This document shows, in pieces, positions 18,113 to 26,821 of a DNA stretch of 40,779 nucleotides. The notes under the pieces are model-generated. The model ran no database searches. It worked only from the letters and a program-made list of their open reading frames with translations, and was not told the origin of the DNA. The first letter of the stretch is position 1. Every line of letters starts with the position of its first letter. Both the position numbers and the translations under genes were made by a program. This DNA is from Methylococcales bacterium (lineage in GTDB: Bacteria; Pseudomonadota; Gammaproteobacteria; JABHGC01): the NCBI GenBank assembly GCA_018672285.1, contig JABHGC010000273.1, positions 1 through 40,779 on the forward strand. The letters run 5' to 3'.

Positions 18113-19401
18113 TACTCACCCCTTGTGATCTGATCAATTTGTTCAATAATGATGGCTTGAATTCGACCTGAGACTGAGCCATCAATATACCCAACTGCTT
18201 CATTGATCAAAGATTCATCAGCCACTTTTTTATCTAATTTTCCACTTATATATTGCTCTACAATGGTAATAAACTCATTGCTAGAGCGGGCTAAATGAAT
18301 AGAATCTTTCGTGTCAGGAAGGTATAAATAGTCTGAGTGAGTAGAGCTTGCCTCTTCATACAGTGGCATTAACACATGTTTGTCATACTGAATCGCTTCA
18401 AATATCGTTGTTGAGTTAAAAGCAATCACTAAACCAGACGCAGAAATGAGTGTTTGTGCAGGAACATCATCAACAACGGTTAAGTTACTTGGCCAAGCGT
18501 CGGAGCCTGTCAGCTCACAGCCTTTTTCAACCGACATATCAATTAATGTTTTCCATTGGCTAACATACCATTTTGGCTTAATCACAAATGCCACATCTGG
18601 ATTTTCTTTTGCTAAACGCGCGAACTGCTCATGCACATCTAAAAACAGCTTGTAAAACCCTTTTTTCTCAGGAAATACACCTTCTTTACTGACAAGTTCA
18701 ACTTGCCCTGACGCTAAAAAGAATGAAAACAATAACACCTGGGGTTTTTCTGGCTTTGATTTTGTCGCTGCAGCACTAATATCAAATCTTGGCACCCCTG
18801 TCATACTGACGTCATCAGGCTTTGCATACCCTCGCTTTATTAACATGTTTCGAAATGCATCAGTACCAACCATAATATGCTGCCCATTAAAGCGCCTTCT
18901 CCCTTCCATCGACTCACCAAAAAGCCGATCAAGTGGCTCCCCAGTGATACCAACGCCTTCACGATGAAGGCATAAAAAAGGAATATGAGTATCTTTACAG
19001 CTTTGCTCCCAATCTTGATGCCGGCTGTAATACATTCCGCATGAAATAAAGCCGGTAACAGACATTTTTTGGCATAGTACAGGGATGAGTTTTCTGAGGT
19101 ATTGCGCATGCGCAATATGGTATTCGGTATTTTCAGCGCCTTTCACATAATCATATTGATATGCAAATAACGCTGCAATATTATCCTGAATACCAATTGT
19201 AAAGTCATAATATTCAATGTCAGTATATTGATTTAAAGCAACAATATCTTCTCTAAAACGATCCCTATCAAGCACAAATATTTTTACTGATGACGTTTTT
19301 TTTTCAAAACACTGAATTTTCCTACATAACACCCAGCTCATAACAGAGATGGGGATTTGCCTTAACAACACACCTAATATGGAAAAAATTCGTTTTTTCA
19401 C
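18112..19401 (-). CDS. Putative GT-B surface-carbohydrate transferase, unknown subgroup
   Basis: A 429-residue protein not assignable to a named enzyme. The N-terminus has a short hydrophobic stretch (about residues 5-22). The second half has features of CDP-glycerol glycerophosphotransferase/capsule-type GT-B proteins: VAFVIKPKW (basic residues at a strand end), ISASGLVIAFNSTTIFEAIQYDKHVLMPLYE and a C-terminal helix-rich tail. LCLHREGVG in the middle resembles the HG-type motif region of that group. It overlaps the PIG-L gene by four bases and neuB by one, so it is locked into the nonulosonate block. Inference: a nonulosonic acid transferase, one of three GT-B-like candidates here. Confidence 0.6.
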   Translation of the reverse strand: MKKRIFSILGVLLRQIPISVMSWVLCRKIQCFEKKTSSVKIFVLDRDRFREDIVALNQYTDIEYYDFTIGIQDNIAALFAYQYDYVKGAENTEYHIAHAQYLRKLIPVLCQKMSVTGFISCGMYYSRHQDWEQSCKDTHIPFLCLHREGVGITGEPLDRLFGESMEGRRRFNGQHIMVGTDAFRNMLIKRGYAKPDDVSMTGVPRFDISAAATKSKPEKPQVLLFSFFLASGQVELVSKEGVFPEKKGFYKLFLDVHEQFARLAKENPDVAFVIKPKWYVSQWKTLIDMSVEKGCELTGSDAWPSNLTVVDDVPAQTLISASGLVIAFNSTTIFEAIQYDKHVLMPLYEEASSTHSDYLYLPDTKDSIHLARSSNEFITIVEQYISGKLDKKVADESLINEAVGYIDGSVSGRIQAIIIEQIDQITRGE

Positions 19402-20084
19402 ATTGATTCGCCTTCAACCCAGCGTTCAACAAAAAAAGTCTCTGCAGCATGAAGCCCTACACTGGCCCCTCGATGCTTTGCTAAATACTCAACATTGTCA
19501 TACGACCTTGCATGCGGCACTTCTCGCATCTCTGTATCATAAGCCCTCAATGCCTCAAGCTTTTGCTCTAAATACGCACTAATATCAATGTACTTATTGG
19601 CAATATATTGTTTTTGCTGTGCATAACCAAACCAACCTGTGCTGGATAAAATTTCAAAACTATAGATTTGCTTCACAGAGGTTTCAGGTTGTGGCCTACA
19701 TGCTGTCATCACCGCTCGGTGCGTTAACTCATGATCAATATTTAAATCACCCGAGTGATGGGTATAAACAACTGAAGGTTTAATTTTTTGTAAAATACCC
19801 TCTATGGCTTTAACCAAATCTAATAAGGTGCATTGATCTAACTGATTATCTGGGAATTTCAAAAAATGTTGCTGACACCCACCCATTAAAATGGCTGCTT
19901 TTTTTGCTGCGGCCAATCGCTGTTCAACCTCATTAGAACCTGCATCATCACGAGCAGACACACCATCTGTTAAATAAATAACGTGAACCTCATCACCATG
20001 TTTAATATGACGAATAATGGTTCCACCACAACCTAAAACATCATCGTCTGGATGTGCCACTATAACGCTAATAACTGCTGCCAT
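19398..20084 (-). CDS. PIG-L/LmbE-family N-deacetylase
   Basis: A 228-residue protein with the metal-binding motifs of PIG-L deacetylases: AHPDDD at 10-15 (family AHPDDE, here Asp in the last place) and HHSGDLNIDH at 109-118, both near-canonical. Family members remove acetyl groups from GlcNAc-containing substrates (PIG-L, BshB, MshB). It is cytoplasmic by appearance. It starts one base after the class III aminotransferase stop and overlaps the next gene by four bases. Inference: de-N-acetylation of a nonulosonate or its precursor so that another acyl group can be placed, possibly by the GNAT at 21378-21827. Confidence 0.9.
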   Translation of the reverse strand: MAAVISVIVAHPDDDVLGCGGTIIRHIKHGDEVHVIYLTDGVSARDDAGSNEVEQRLAAAKKAAILMGGCQQHFLKFPDNQLDQCTLLDLVKAIEGILQKIKPSVVYTHHSGDLNIDHELTHRAVMTACRPQPETSVKQIYSFEILSSTGWFGYAQQKQYIANKYIDISAYLEQKLEALRAYDTEMREVPHARSYDNVEYLAKHRGASVGLHAAETFFVERWVEGESM

Positions 20085-20085
20085 A

Positions 20086-21381
20086 TTATTTTCTCACTTG
20101 GAAGACGGGCTGAATAGGATCCCCAGCTAAGTGCTGCATTGGTTTGTCACTATTTAGATAATATTGTAACTGCTCAACACTCGCATCCAGCCTAGACAAA
20201 GTGTCATCCGCTACACCTGCATCACTGTGTGCTAAAGAAAAATTAAAGCCACCACCTAATAATAATCCTTGAGATATTAAAGATTGCCTAAACAGGCTTG
20301 TAATATCCAACACAGTTAGCGCTTCGGTTGGCGCTACAGTAATCCTTGGCCACCAAGCACCTCCAGATACAGACAGAACATGGCTCATCTGATGTATAGC
20401 AATCAGCTTTTCTACACCTATCATCATCATATTACCTAGCTGTGAAAATACTGACACCGCTTTTTTTTCTTCTAATTTATGAATTGTTGCCAGTGATGCA
20501 ACCAAGGAAAGAGTCTCCCCGCCAAAGGTTCCAGAAAAAAAGATATCGTCCATTTTTTTCATAAAACGCTGTTGACCAACAATGGCTGAAATAGGCATGC
20601 CATTACCCATCGCTTTACCAAATGTCGCTAAGTCGGGTACCACACCATAAAATGCCTGGGCGCCTCCCATGTGGATTCTAAAACCTGTAACAATCTCATC
20701 AAAAATAAGCACAACACCATATTTCTCAGTTAACCCCCTTACCTGTTGTAAGAATTCTGAATTAACTGGAACAGCACCGTCTGGCTCTAAAATCACTGCA
20801 GAAAACTCATTTGGACTATTTTTCAACAGTGTCTCAAGCGACTCTGCATCATTATATTTAAAGGTTTCTGTCAGCCCGCGCACAGCATCAGGCACACCAA
20901 GATGTCGAGCAGTACTACCAATATACCAATCATGCCACCCATGATACCCAGCCACGGCAACTTTATCTCGACCATTATAAGCCCGTGCAATTCGAATGGC
21001 TGCCGATGTCGCATCAGAACCATTTTTACCAAATCTAACCATTTCAGCACACGGTATCAGTTCTACCAATTTTTCAGACAACGCAATTTCAAGCTCAGAT
21101 GACAAAGAAAAAATAATTCCTTTATCAAGCTGTTCAATAATGGCTCGATTGATATCTTCATCACAATAACCCAGAATCACAGGCATTAATGCTGATACAT
21201 AATCAATATATTGATTACCATCCACATCCCACACATAAGCGCCTTTACCATGATCGATAAACAATGGAGATACACCATTGACATACATCATGGCCGACTT
21301 TGAGAATGTTTGTGATGCAAGCGGAATAGTTTTTAACGCTCGCTGATACAAAGCATTTGATTTTTGAAATTGATTGATCAT
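20086..21381 (-). CDS. Class III PLP aminotransferase (glutamate-1-semialdehyde aminomutase-like)
   Basis: A 431-residue protein. VRFGKNGSDATSAAIRIARA (about 115-134) is the cofactor phosphate region, IFDEIVTGFR (226-235) holds the pyridine-N aspartate, and K256 in TFGKAMGNGMP is the expected PLP lysine, so it looks catalytically intact. HemL-type proteins are housekeeping enzymes, but this one is embedded in a carbohydrate operon, with a four-base ATGA overlap with the upstream GNAT gene. Inference: transamination of a keto-sugar, or of a C-chain aldehyde on the nonulosonate skeleton, acting together with the deacetylase and the GNAT. True haem-synthesis function is unlikely from context. 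Confidence 0.85.
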   Translation of the reverse strand: MINQFQKSNALYQRALKTIPLASQTFSKSAMMYVNGVSPLFIDHGKGAYVWDVDGNQYIDYVSALMPVILGYCDEDINRAIIEQLDKGIIFSLSSELEIALSEKLVELIPCAEMVRFGKNGSDATSAAIRIARAYNGRDKVAVAGYHGWHDWYIGSTARHLGVPDAVRGLTETFKYNDAESLETLLKNSPNEFSAVILEPDGAVPVNSEFLQQVRGLTEKYGVVLIFDEIVTGFRIHMGGAQAFYGVVPDLATFGKAMGNGMPISAIVGQQRFMKKMDDIFFSGTFGGETLSLVASLATIHKLEEKKAVSVFSQLGNMMMIGVEKLIAIHQMSHVLSVSGGAWWPRITVAPTEALTVLDITSLFRQSLISQGLLLGGGFNFSLAHSDAGVADDTLSRLDASVEQLQYYLNSDKPMQHLAGDPIQPVFQVRK

Positions 21382-21827
21382 TTATTTTCCAAAATACAGA
21401 AGCCAGATTCTAGTCTTACTTGTTGGTACCCTGCCTTGAGAAACAATGCAATAGACGATTTATTCGTTTGCTTTATCTCAGCCACTAACCGTTTATTCGG
21501 CCACAAGTGGTGCACAGCCTCTTTCAATAAAGTTAATGCTTTAACGGCATAACCCCTACCTCGACATTGCTCAGCTATAAATATATCAACTATCAAACCC
21601 GCTTTTTTTAGCTCAACCCGAGTCTGACCAACAGCTACACCACCAAGCTCAAGCATAAAGATAACCACACTGTCGTGATCTATTCTATTTTGCAACCAAT
21701 TAACATGATCTTGCCAACCAATTAATGACGTCGTTTTCTTTTTATTGTTAAGACTAGAAGGACTATTCACCCAGTCAAATAGACAATGAGCATCATCCAT
21801 GGTTACTTTTCGAAGCTGCATATCCAT
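21378..21827 (-). CDS. pseH: GNAT N-acetyltransferase, PseH-like
   Basis: A 149-residue GNAT protein. The N-terminal LRKVTMDDAHCLFDWVNSP and WQDHVNWLQNRI resemble PseH and the GNAT domain sometimes fused to PseG. The acetyl-CoA loop is QCRGRGYAVKAL, followed by NKSSIALFLKAGYQ, the usual motif A/B layout. PseH acetylates the 4-amino group of UDP-4-amino-4,6-dideoxy-AltNAc. The gene lies directly behind the SpsF-type cytidylyltransferase and shares one base with its stop codon (TAATG). A second GNAT at 29543-30082 sits beside pseB, so which of the two is the real PseH is open; this one could instead serve the deacetylase/aminotransferase module. Confidence 0.72.
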   Translation of the reverse strand: MDMQLRKVTMDDAHCLFDWVNSPSSLNNKKKTTSLIGWQDHVNWLQNRIDHDSVVIFMLELGGVAVGQTRVELKKAGLIVDIFIAEQCRGRGYAVKALTLLKEAVHHLWPNKRLVAEIKQTNKSSIALFLKAGYQQVRLESGFCILENK

Positions 21828-22522
21828 TATAAAATTTTATACTTAGTTGCGACAGAAAGTGCCTCTAACCAATGGTATTGAGCAGGCAAATGGCTTACCA
21901 GTTGGCGTATACACTCTAAATCGTCCTTTGTGTCTAGCGTCCATCTAATATGCGCAAAATCTGCTTTGAATACGATATCTTTTTTCTTAAAACCACCATC
22001 CCCCAGTGCTGGCAACTTCCCATTGATATAAGGCGTCACATGCTCTCTTAAGCGATCATCAACGGCATTCTCATGCGCTTTTTTTAACGCCTGGATAGAC
22101 ATCACTTCGACATCTAACCCATCAGGGTATGTTCTGATAACAGTGTTAGATGCATAGTCACACCCTCCCTCACTAAACACACTGATGACCTCATCAATAA
22201 TGGCAGGGTCAATCATTGGGCAATCTGCAGTGAGGCGAACAACAACCTCTGCTTTCGCCTCAGATGCAGCCAGGTAAAAGCGCCCTAAGACATCAGGCTC
22301 ACTCCCCCGGTACACTCTCACATCCAGTGCTTCACACAAATTCACCACATCATCGTCAGTTTGATTCGTCGTTGTTGCAACGACAATATCATCAACCAAT
22401 GCTGCCTTCTGAACACGCTTCAACATATAGGAGAGAACCGCCTCTCCCGACAAGTCCATCATGACTTTTCCAGGCAAACGGCTTGAAGTCATACGTGCTT
22501 GGATGATTACAACGACTCGCAT
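21827..22522 (-). CDS. pseF: SpsF-type cytidylyltransferase (likely CMP-pseudaminate synthase)
   Basis: A 231-residue protein beginning MRVVVIIQARMTSSRLPGK, the cytidylyltransferase signature of the SpsF/KdsB-like group, followed by VVRLTADCPMIDP (about 95-107) and DGLDVEVMS. In Bacillus the sps operon combines SpsF with SpsG (PseG-like), SpsE (PseI-like) and SpsD (GNAT). The same four types occur here, so I assign it the CTP-dependent activation step for the pseudaminic-type acid. It differs in type from the NeuA-like enzyme at 14357-15061, consistent with two different acids. It overlaps the upstream GT-like gene by 16 bases. Confidence 0.8.
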   Translation of the reverse strand: MRVVVIIQARMTSSRLPGKVMMDLSGEAVLSYMLKRVQKAALVDDIVVATTTNQTDDDVVNLCEALDVRVYRGSEPDVLGRFYLAASEAKAEVVVRLTADCPMIDPAIIDEVISVFSEGGCDYASNTVIRTYPDGLDVEVMSIQALKKAHENAVDDRLREHVTPYINGKLPALGDGGFKKKDIVFKADFAHIRWTLDTKDDLECIRQLVSHLPAQYHWLEALSVATKYKIL

Positions 22523-23616
22523 ATAACCCCCTTCGAGATAAATTCAACCAATTGCTCATTGGCACCAGATATTAATACTGTTTCTGTATTCATCGGCTCT
22601 ATTTGACCTGCTTCAAATGTTGCTAGCACCTGTGATAATGCCTGCCGATCTCTAGCAGCAGGGACAACACCTTGTTTTATCCCTCTTAACCAATTCATTT
22701 CAACCTCACGACGGATCATAGCAACAACAGGGGTTCCAAGCATTGCCGCTTCTTCTAGCAATATAGAGGTAATCCCAACGACCATATCAGCAGCATAAAC
22801 ACGGTCAATTGAAAGCCCACCTTGAGAGATTAAATCAAAATAGTCATGAAATTCTTCAAATTCATCTGCTTGATTTTTAGGGTGCAACCTTAAAACAAGA
22901 TAAGGTTTCTCGGTTAATGTTTTGACAGAAGCAATAAAATTTTCCAATAAAATTTTACTCCTCTCGATGTAACCTACCTCACTTTGGTAGGAATCATTCT
23001 CTCTTGGAGAGTGGTCAGCATGCCCTCGACTTGTCGATATTTCTGCCGCAAACATCAATACTTTTCTCTGACCAACACCCTCAAAAAGGCGTGCTTTTAG
23101 TGCCGCTAGATTAGCAGTATTCAAGCGCGCTTTATGACCGTAAATCGTATCATAATGAGGGTGCCCCATTATTTTAATAGAAGAAACAGGTACACCAATT
23201 CGCTCGTAATCATCAGCCGTTGCTTGATCAACAACCACTAGAAAATCAGGGCAATAATAGGTTGCATGATCTCCATCCCCCCTAAACCGATACTCATAAG
23301 ATGCAGGGCCGTCAACCAAACCAATCGTCATTACCCCATGTGACTTTCCCTTTGAAATCAACCCATGCTGAATCGATTCAATCCGATCAGTTGTGCCAGA
23401 GGCAATCACCTTTGGCTGGTATAATTGAATCAAGTCGCTCGCAATATCACTCTGTGCCAATTCAACATAAACAACACCATGCTTATCCAGCTGCTTTTTG
23501 GCATGAGCATGAGCAATAACCACACTACTGATACCCAGCGAACTTAACCCCTTTGGCACACCTGCAATAAAATTTGCAGCACCTGGATCCTCTACATAAA
23601 GTAAGACATCAACCAT
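22507..23616 (-). CDS. Putative GT-B glycosyltransferase, CDP-glycerol transferase-like
   Basis: A 369-residue protein with no familiar name. It opens VDVLLYVEDPGAANFIAGVP, a Rossmann-like N-domain, and has KIMGHPHYD at the domain link. The C-domain has YLVLRLHPKNQ and AADMVVGITSILLEEAAMLGTPVVAMIR, the pattern of GT-B enzymes of the glycerophosphotransferase/capsule type (basic HPK motif, then a Ser/Thr-rich donor loop). It lies between the LeuA-like gene (6 bases) and pseF (16-base overlap). Inference: a nonulosonate transferase or a sugar-processing enzyme belonging to the pse block. Confidence 0.6.
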   Translation of the reverse strand: MVDVLLYVEDPGAANFIAGVPKGLSSLGISSVVIAHAHAKKQLDKHGVVYVELAQSDIASDLIQLYQPKVIASGTTDRIESIQHGLISKGKSHGVMTIGLVDGPASYEYRFRGDGDHATYYCPDFLVVVDQATADDYERIGVPVSSIKIMGHPHYDTIYGHKARLNTANLAALKARLFEGVGQRKVLMFAAEISTSRGHADHSPRENDSYQSEVGYIERSKILLENFIASVKTLTEKPYLVLRLHPKNQADEFEEFHDYFDLISQGGLSIDRVYAADMVVGITSILLEEAAMLGTPVVAMIRREVEMNWLRGIKQGVVPAARDRQALSQVLATFEAGQIEPMNTETVLISGANEQLVEFISKGVICESL

Positions 23617-23622
23617 GACTTG

Positions 23623-24792
23623 TTACGCCTGTTGATATTTATTCGCAATATTTAAAATTTCATCATCTGAAATTTTCTTTTTGGTATCAGCAAAATCCTT
23701 GAAGTCCATAAAAGCTTTTTCAAAATAATCCAGCTCTAAGTGACAACTTAATTCTTCAAGCTTCATTTTAAAAGCATGACGCCCTGACTTTCTCCCCATC
23801 ACCAAACGAGAACCTGTCGCCCCAACAACCTCCGGTGTCATAATTTCATACGTATTTGGGTGATTGATCACACCATGCTGATGAATTCCAGACTCATGAG
23901 CAAAAGCATTAGATCCAACAATGGCTTTATTAGGCGGAACGGGGAAATGAGAAATATCTGAAACCACTTTAGATGCAGTGGTTAATAATGTGGTATCTAA
24001 GTTAGTACTAAAAGGCAAAACATTTTGGCGGGTATGTAATGTCATTACAACTTCTTCTAAGGAAGCATTTCCCGCCCTCTCACCTAACCCATTTATGGAA
24101 CACTCAACCTGCCTTGCACCAGCAGATATCGCTGCCAGCGAATTAGCCGTTGCCAAGCCTAGGTCATCATGACAGTGCACTGAAAACCGCACATCCTCCA
24201 TACCAGGCACATGCGCATACAACCCTTCTATCAGTGCTGTGAATTCAGCAGGCAAGATATAACCGACTGTATCCGCAATATTGACTGTAGAGGCACCCGC
24301 TTTAATTGCCGTTTCAAAACAACGCCATAAAAACTCAGGATCACTTCTGGTGCCATCTTCACACGACCACTCAACATCATCACAAAATTGCCTTGCATAA
24401 GAAACACTGTCTTTTATGGCCTCTAGCACTGCGTCAGGCGTCATATTTAACTTATGCTTCATGTGCAATGCACTGGTTGAAATAAACGTGTGAATTCGCT
24501 TTCGTTTCGCACCAGCTAACGCCTCGACCGCAGCATCAATATCGCCACGCCTTGCTCTCGTCAACGCGCAAACCGTTGCATTCTCCACCACTTTGGATAC
24601 GGACTGAACAGACTTAAAATCCCCTTTCGATGAAATAGGAAACCCCGCCTCAATGATATCAACCTTCATATCATCTAATATTCTGGCAACTTCAACCTTT
24701 TCTTCGATATCAAAAGCGGCGCCAGGTGCTTGCTCTCCATCACGCAATGTTGTGTCAAAAATCAGAACTTGAGAAGGCTCGTTTGTACCCAT
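23623..24792 (-). CDS. 2-Isopropylmalate synthase-like enzyme without regulatory domain
   Basis: A 389-residue protein with the complete LeuA-type catalytic barrel. IFDTTLRDGEQAPG (11-24), RIHTFISTS (99-107), NIADTVGY (171-178), the metal-binding SVHCHDDLG (H206/H208) and NGLGERAGNASLEEV (234-248) are all present, and IVGSNAFAHESGIHQHGV follows. LeuA proteins run to about 510-520 residues; this one stops at the end of the subdomain region, so the C-terminal leucine-binding domain is absent and feedback control by leucine is not expected. The reaction is condensation of acetyl-CoA with a 2-oxo acid to an alkylmalate; the 2-oxo acid is unknown. Its place inside the pse block argues against leucine synthesis. 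Inference: it makes an unusual acyl group for the glycan. Confidence 0.88.
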   Translation of the reverse strand: MGTNEPSQVLIFDTTLRDGEQAPGAAFDIEEKVEVARILDDMKVDIIEAGFPISSKGDFKSVQSVSKVVENATVCALTRARRGDIDAAVEALAGAKRKRIHTFISTSALHMKHKLNMTPDAVLEAIKDSVSYARQFCDDVEWSCEDGTRSDPEFLWRCFETAIKAGASTVNIADTVGYILPAEFTALIEGLYAHVPGMEDVRFSVHCHDDLGLATANSLAAISAGARQVECSINGLGERAGNASLEEVVMTLHTRQNVLPFSTNLDTTLLTTASKVVSDISHFPVPPNKAIVGSNAFAHESGIHQHGVINHPNTYEIMTPEVVGATGSRLVMGRKSGRHAFKMKLEELSCHLELDYFEKAFMDFKDFADTKKKISDDEILNIANKYQQA

Positions 24793-24795
24793 GAT

Positions 24796-25803
24796 TTACT
24801 CACCATTAGATTTATTATTATTTGTAATTGATATCAACCGATCAGCTATCCTTTTAGCCCCATCACCATCAATGATTAATCTTGCCTTGTTTGACATCAT
24901 TTGGCGACCTTTATCATCCGCCATTAATCGTTCAACTTGAGAGGCCAACTTAGCGCCATCTAAACTGCCTATGACACCTGCAAAGAGCGTCCCTCCCATA
25001 CTTGCAGATCCACGCACGTTCGCCACCTGATTATCTGCCAAACAAACAGTAATAGAAGGCACCCCTAACGCCATCCTCTCAAGCAAACTCACACCACCAC
25101 CACCGATAACAAGGTCAGAACCTAGCATTAGCACTGACATATCATCACAGTCTACAACCAACTCAGCGTTCGCAAGTCGAGAAACCATTTCAACCACCTG
25201 CTCATAGTGCTTAGCTGAGCGGCTCATGACCACAAAAATCTGAATTTTCTGCATCGATAACTGGCTCAATATCTCAATGGTTTTGCAGGTCGCATTTTTT
25301 GAATCCACCATACCAAATGTCACAATAATTCTGGAGACATCTTTAGCCACAACATAAGCTTCAGTACGACAGAACCTAGGGTTAACCACCGAATAGGTGT
25401 TTCCAATCAGGCCGACTTGCGCTGAAGATGTTTCATCTATGGCGCCTGGGGCACCATTCACTAAGACATGCGCCCAATCAGGGTGAGCATTAAGATCATC
25501 AAACAAAACCATCAGTGGCGACTGCTCACTTAATGCTTGTAACTCATTCACCGATAACTCATATCGATCAATAATCGTGCCTGACTTAGGCACTGGCAAG
25601 CCCCCCCCAAAAATAACATCAAAATCATGGTCACGAAAAAAATCAGCCCAGCAAGGCAAAGTATCTTCATCCAATACAATCAGGCATTTCTGTGACTGCT
25701 TTTTTAAACACTCTGCCAACACTTGTGAACGGAAAACATGCCCACCCCCAGCAGACGCTTTAGACCCAACTCGTATTAACCAATCGTACTGAGGCAATGA
25801 CAT
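24796..25803 (-). CDS. pseG: PseG-type UDP-sugar hydrolase
   Basis: A 335-residue protein. I choose the ATG at 25801-25803 over the TTG at 25813-25815, which lies inside pseI; the ATG begins four bases after the pseI stop. LIRVGSKASAGGGHVFRSQVLAE carries the G-x-G-H motif with the expected catalytic histidine at about residue 22, and DLVIGGGGVSLLERMALGVP with CLADNQ marks the C-terminal substrate domain of the PseG/SpsG family. PseG removes UDP from UDP-2,4-diacetamido-2,4,6-trideoxy-beta-L-altropyranose before PseI acts. It directly follows pseI, which strongly supports the assignment. Confidence 0.88.
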   Translation of the reverse strand: MSLPQYDWLIRVGSKASAGGGHVFRSQVLAECLKKQSQKCLIVLDEDTLPCWADFFRDHDFDVIFGGGLPVPKSGTIIDRYELSVNELQALSEQSPLMVLFDDLNAHPDWAHVLVNGAPGAIDETSSAQVGLIGNTYSVVNPRFCRTEAYVVAKDVSRIIVTFGMVDSKNATCKTIEILSQLSMQKIQIFVVMSRSAKHYEQVVEMVSRLANAELVVDCDDMSVLMLGSDLVIGGGGVSLLERMALGVPSITVCLADNQVANVRGSASMGGTLFAGVIGSLDGAKLASQVERLMADDKGRQMMSNKARLIIDGDGAKRIADRLISITNNNKSNGE

Positions 25804-25807
25804 CAGG

Positions 25808-26821
25808 TTAAGCAAACATATCTTGATTAAAAGGTGTGTGCTTTTCTACTGCACGCGCCAATACCACGCCAATCACTTTTTCATAATCAGCAGGTAATAA
25901 ACCACTTTGATCTGGTAACACACGCATCACATTTAGATCTTCAGCAACCAACACATGACCAGCCTCTAAGTCATATCTTGCCACCAAACAGCGTTGATAC
26001 TTATCTCTATTGGCAACTTCAGCTTCTGCCAATATTTTTTCAGGGACTCCCATAATATCCTCTGCCAACCTCACCCGGTCCACCAATGCTTTTAAACCTT
26101 TTGGATCTATGGAGACATGATGGTCAAATCCTGACCTAGAGGGATCTAAACTAAAATGCTTTTCAATCATACAAGCACCAGCGCCAACGGCCAGAAATGC
26201 CGCCTCCGTGCCGAGAGAGTGATCCGAAAAACCAACGGGAACTTGGTATTGCTCTGACATCGTTTTCATAAAAGCAAGATTCAATGATTCTAATGGTGCA
26301 GGGTACAAGGAAGTGCATTGAAAAATGGCATAAGAATAACCCGCCAATTTTTCTACAGCAGCATCTATATCTGCTTGCAACGCCATTCCAGTTGAAAGTA
26401 ACAATGTCTTGCCCGTTTTTTTGGCTTTATCTAAAAGAGGCAAATGCCCCAGTAGCCCTGATGAAAATTTATGTGCCGCTGGGGACAGTTTATCTACCCA
26501 TTCTAAAGTCGAGTAATCACCACATGTTGTTAAAACTTCAACCCCTTTGCCTTTTGCCAGGTTAAACATTTTTTCAGTATCAGCCTGACTTAAAACTGCT
26601 TTTGAAAAAATATCATAGCTCTCAGAACCTTTAACGTAGTTTTCATCAACATCCACTGTCTGCAATTTTACAGCATCAACCCCACAAGCAACTGCCTCTT
26701 CTATCATTTGAGCGCAAACATCAACATCACCCTCATGGTTGATGCCAATTTCAGCAATGACAACTACGGGTTCATCAGGGCCTATAAACCGACAACCAAA
26801 CGGTATTTTTTTGATTTCCAT
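25808..26821 (-). CDS. pseI: Pseudaminic acid synthase-type NeuB homologue (second NulO synthase)
   Basis: A 337-residue protein with VVVIAEIGINHEGDVDVCAQ (about 19-38), VDAVKLQTVD, HKFSSGLLG, LLLSTGM and VGFSDHSLG, the NeuB barrel blocks, and a C-terminal SAF domain (GHVLVAEDLNVMRVLPDQSG). It condenses PEP with the free hexose released by PseG to give the nine-carbon acid. It abuts the upstream GT-like gene with no gap and precedes pseG, so it is paired with the pse pathway. It differs clearly from the NeuB at 17078-18112 (EIGINHEG against EIAQAHDG), consistent with different substrates. A synthase for another acid, such as a legionaminic type, cannot be fully excluded. Confidence 0.87.
   Translation of the reverse strand: MEIKKIPFGCRFIGPDEPVVVIAEIGINHEGDVDVCAQMIEEAVACGVDAVKLQTVDVDENYVKGSESYDIFSKAVLSQADTEKMFNLAKGKGVEVLTTCGDYSTLEWVDKLSPAAHKFSSGLLGHLPLLDKAKKTGKTLLLSTGMALQADIDAAVEKLAGYSYAIFQCTSLYPAPLESLNLAFMKTMSEQYQVPVGFSDHSLGTEAAFLAVGAGACMIEKHFSLDPSRSGFDHHVSIDPKGLKALVDRVRLAEDIMGVPEKILAEAEVANRDKYQRCLVARYDLEAGHVLVAEDLNVMRVLPDQSGLLPADYEKVIGVVLARAVEKHTPFNQDMFA

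Noticed and set aside
20086..21381. Housekeeping hemL (glutamate-1-semialdehyde aminomutase)
   Set aside because: The PLP motifs fit the family, but the gene is coupled on both sides to carbohydrate genes, so a sugar role is more likely.
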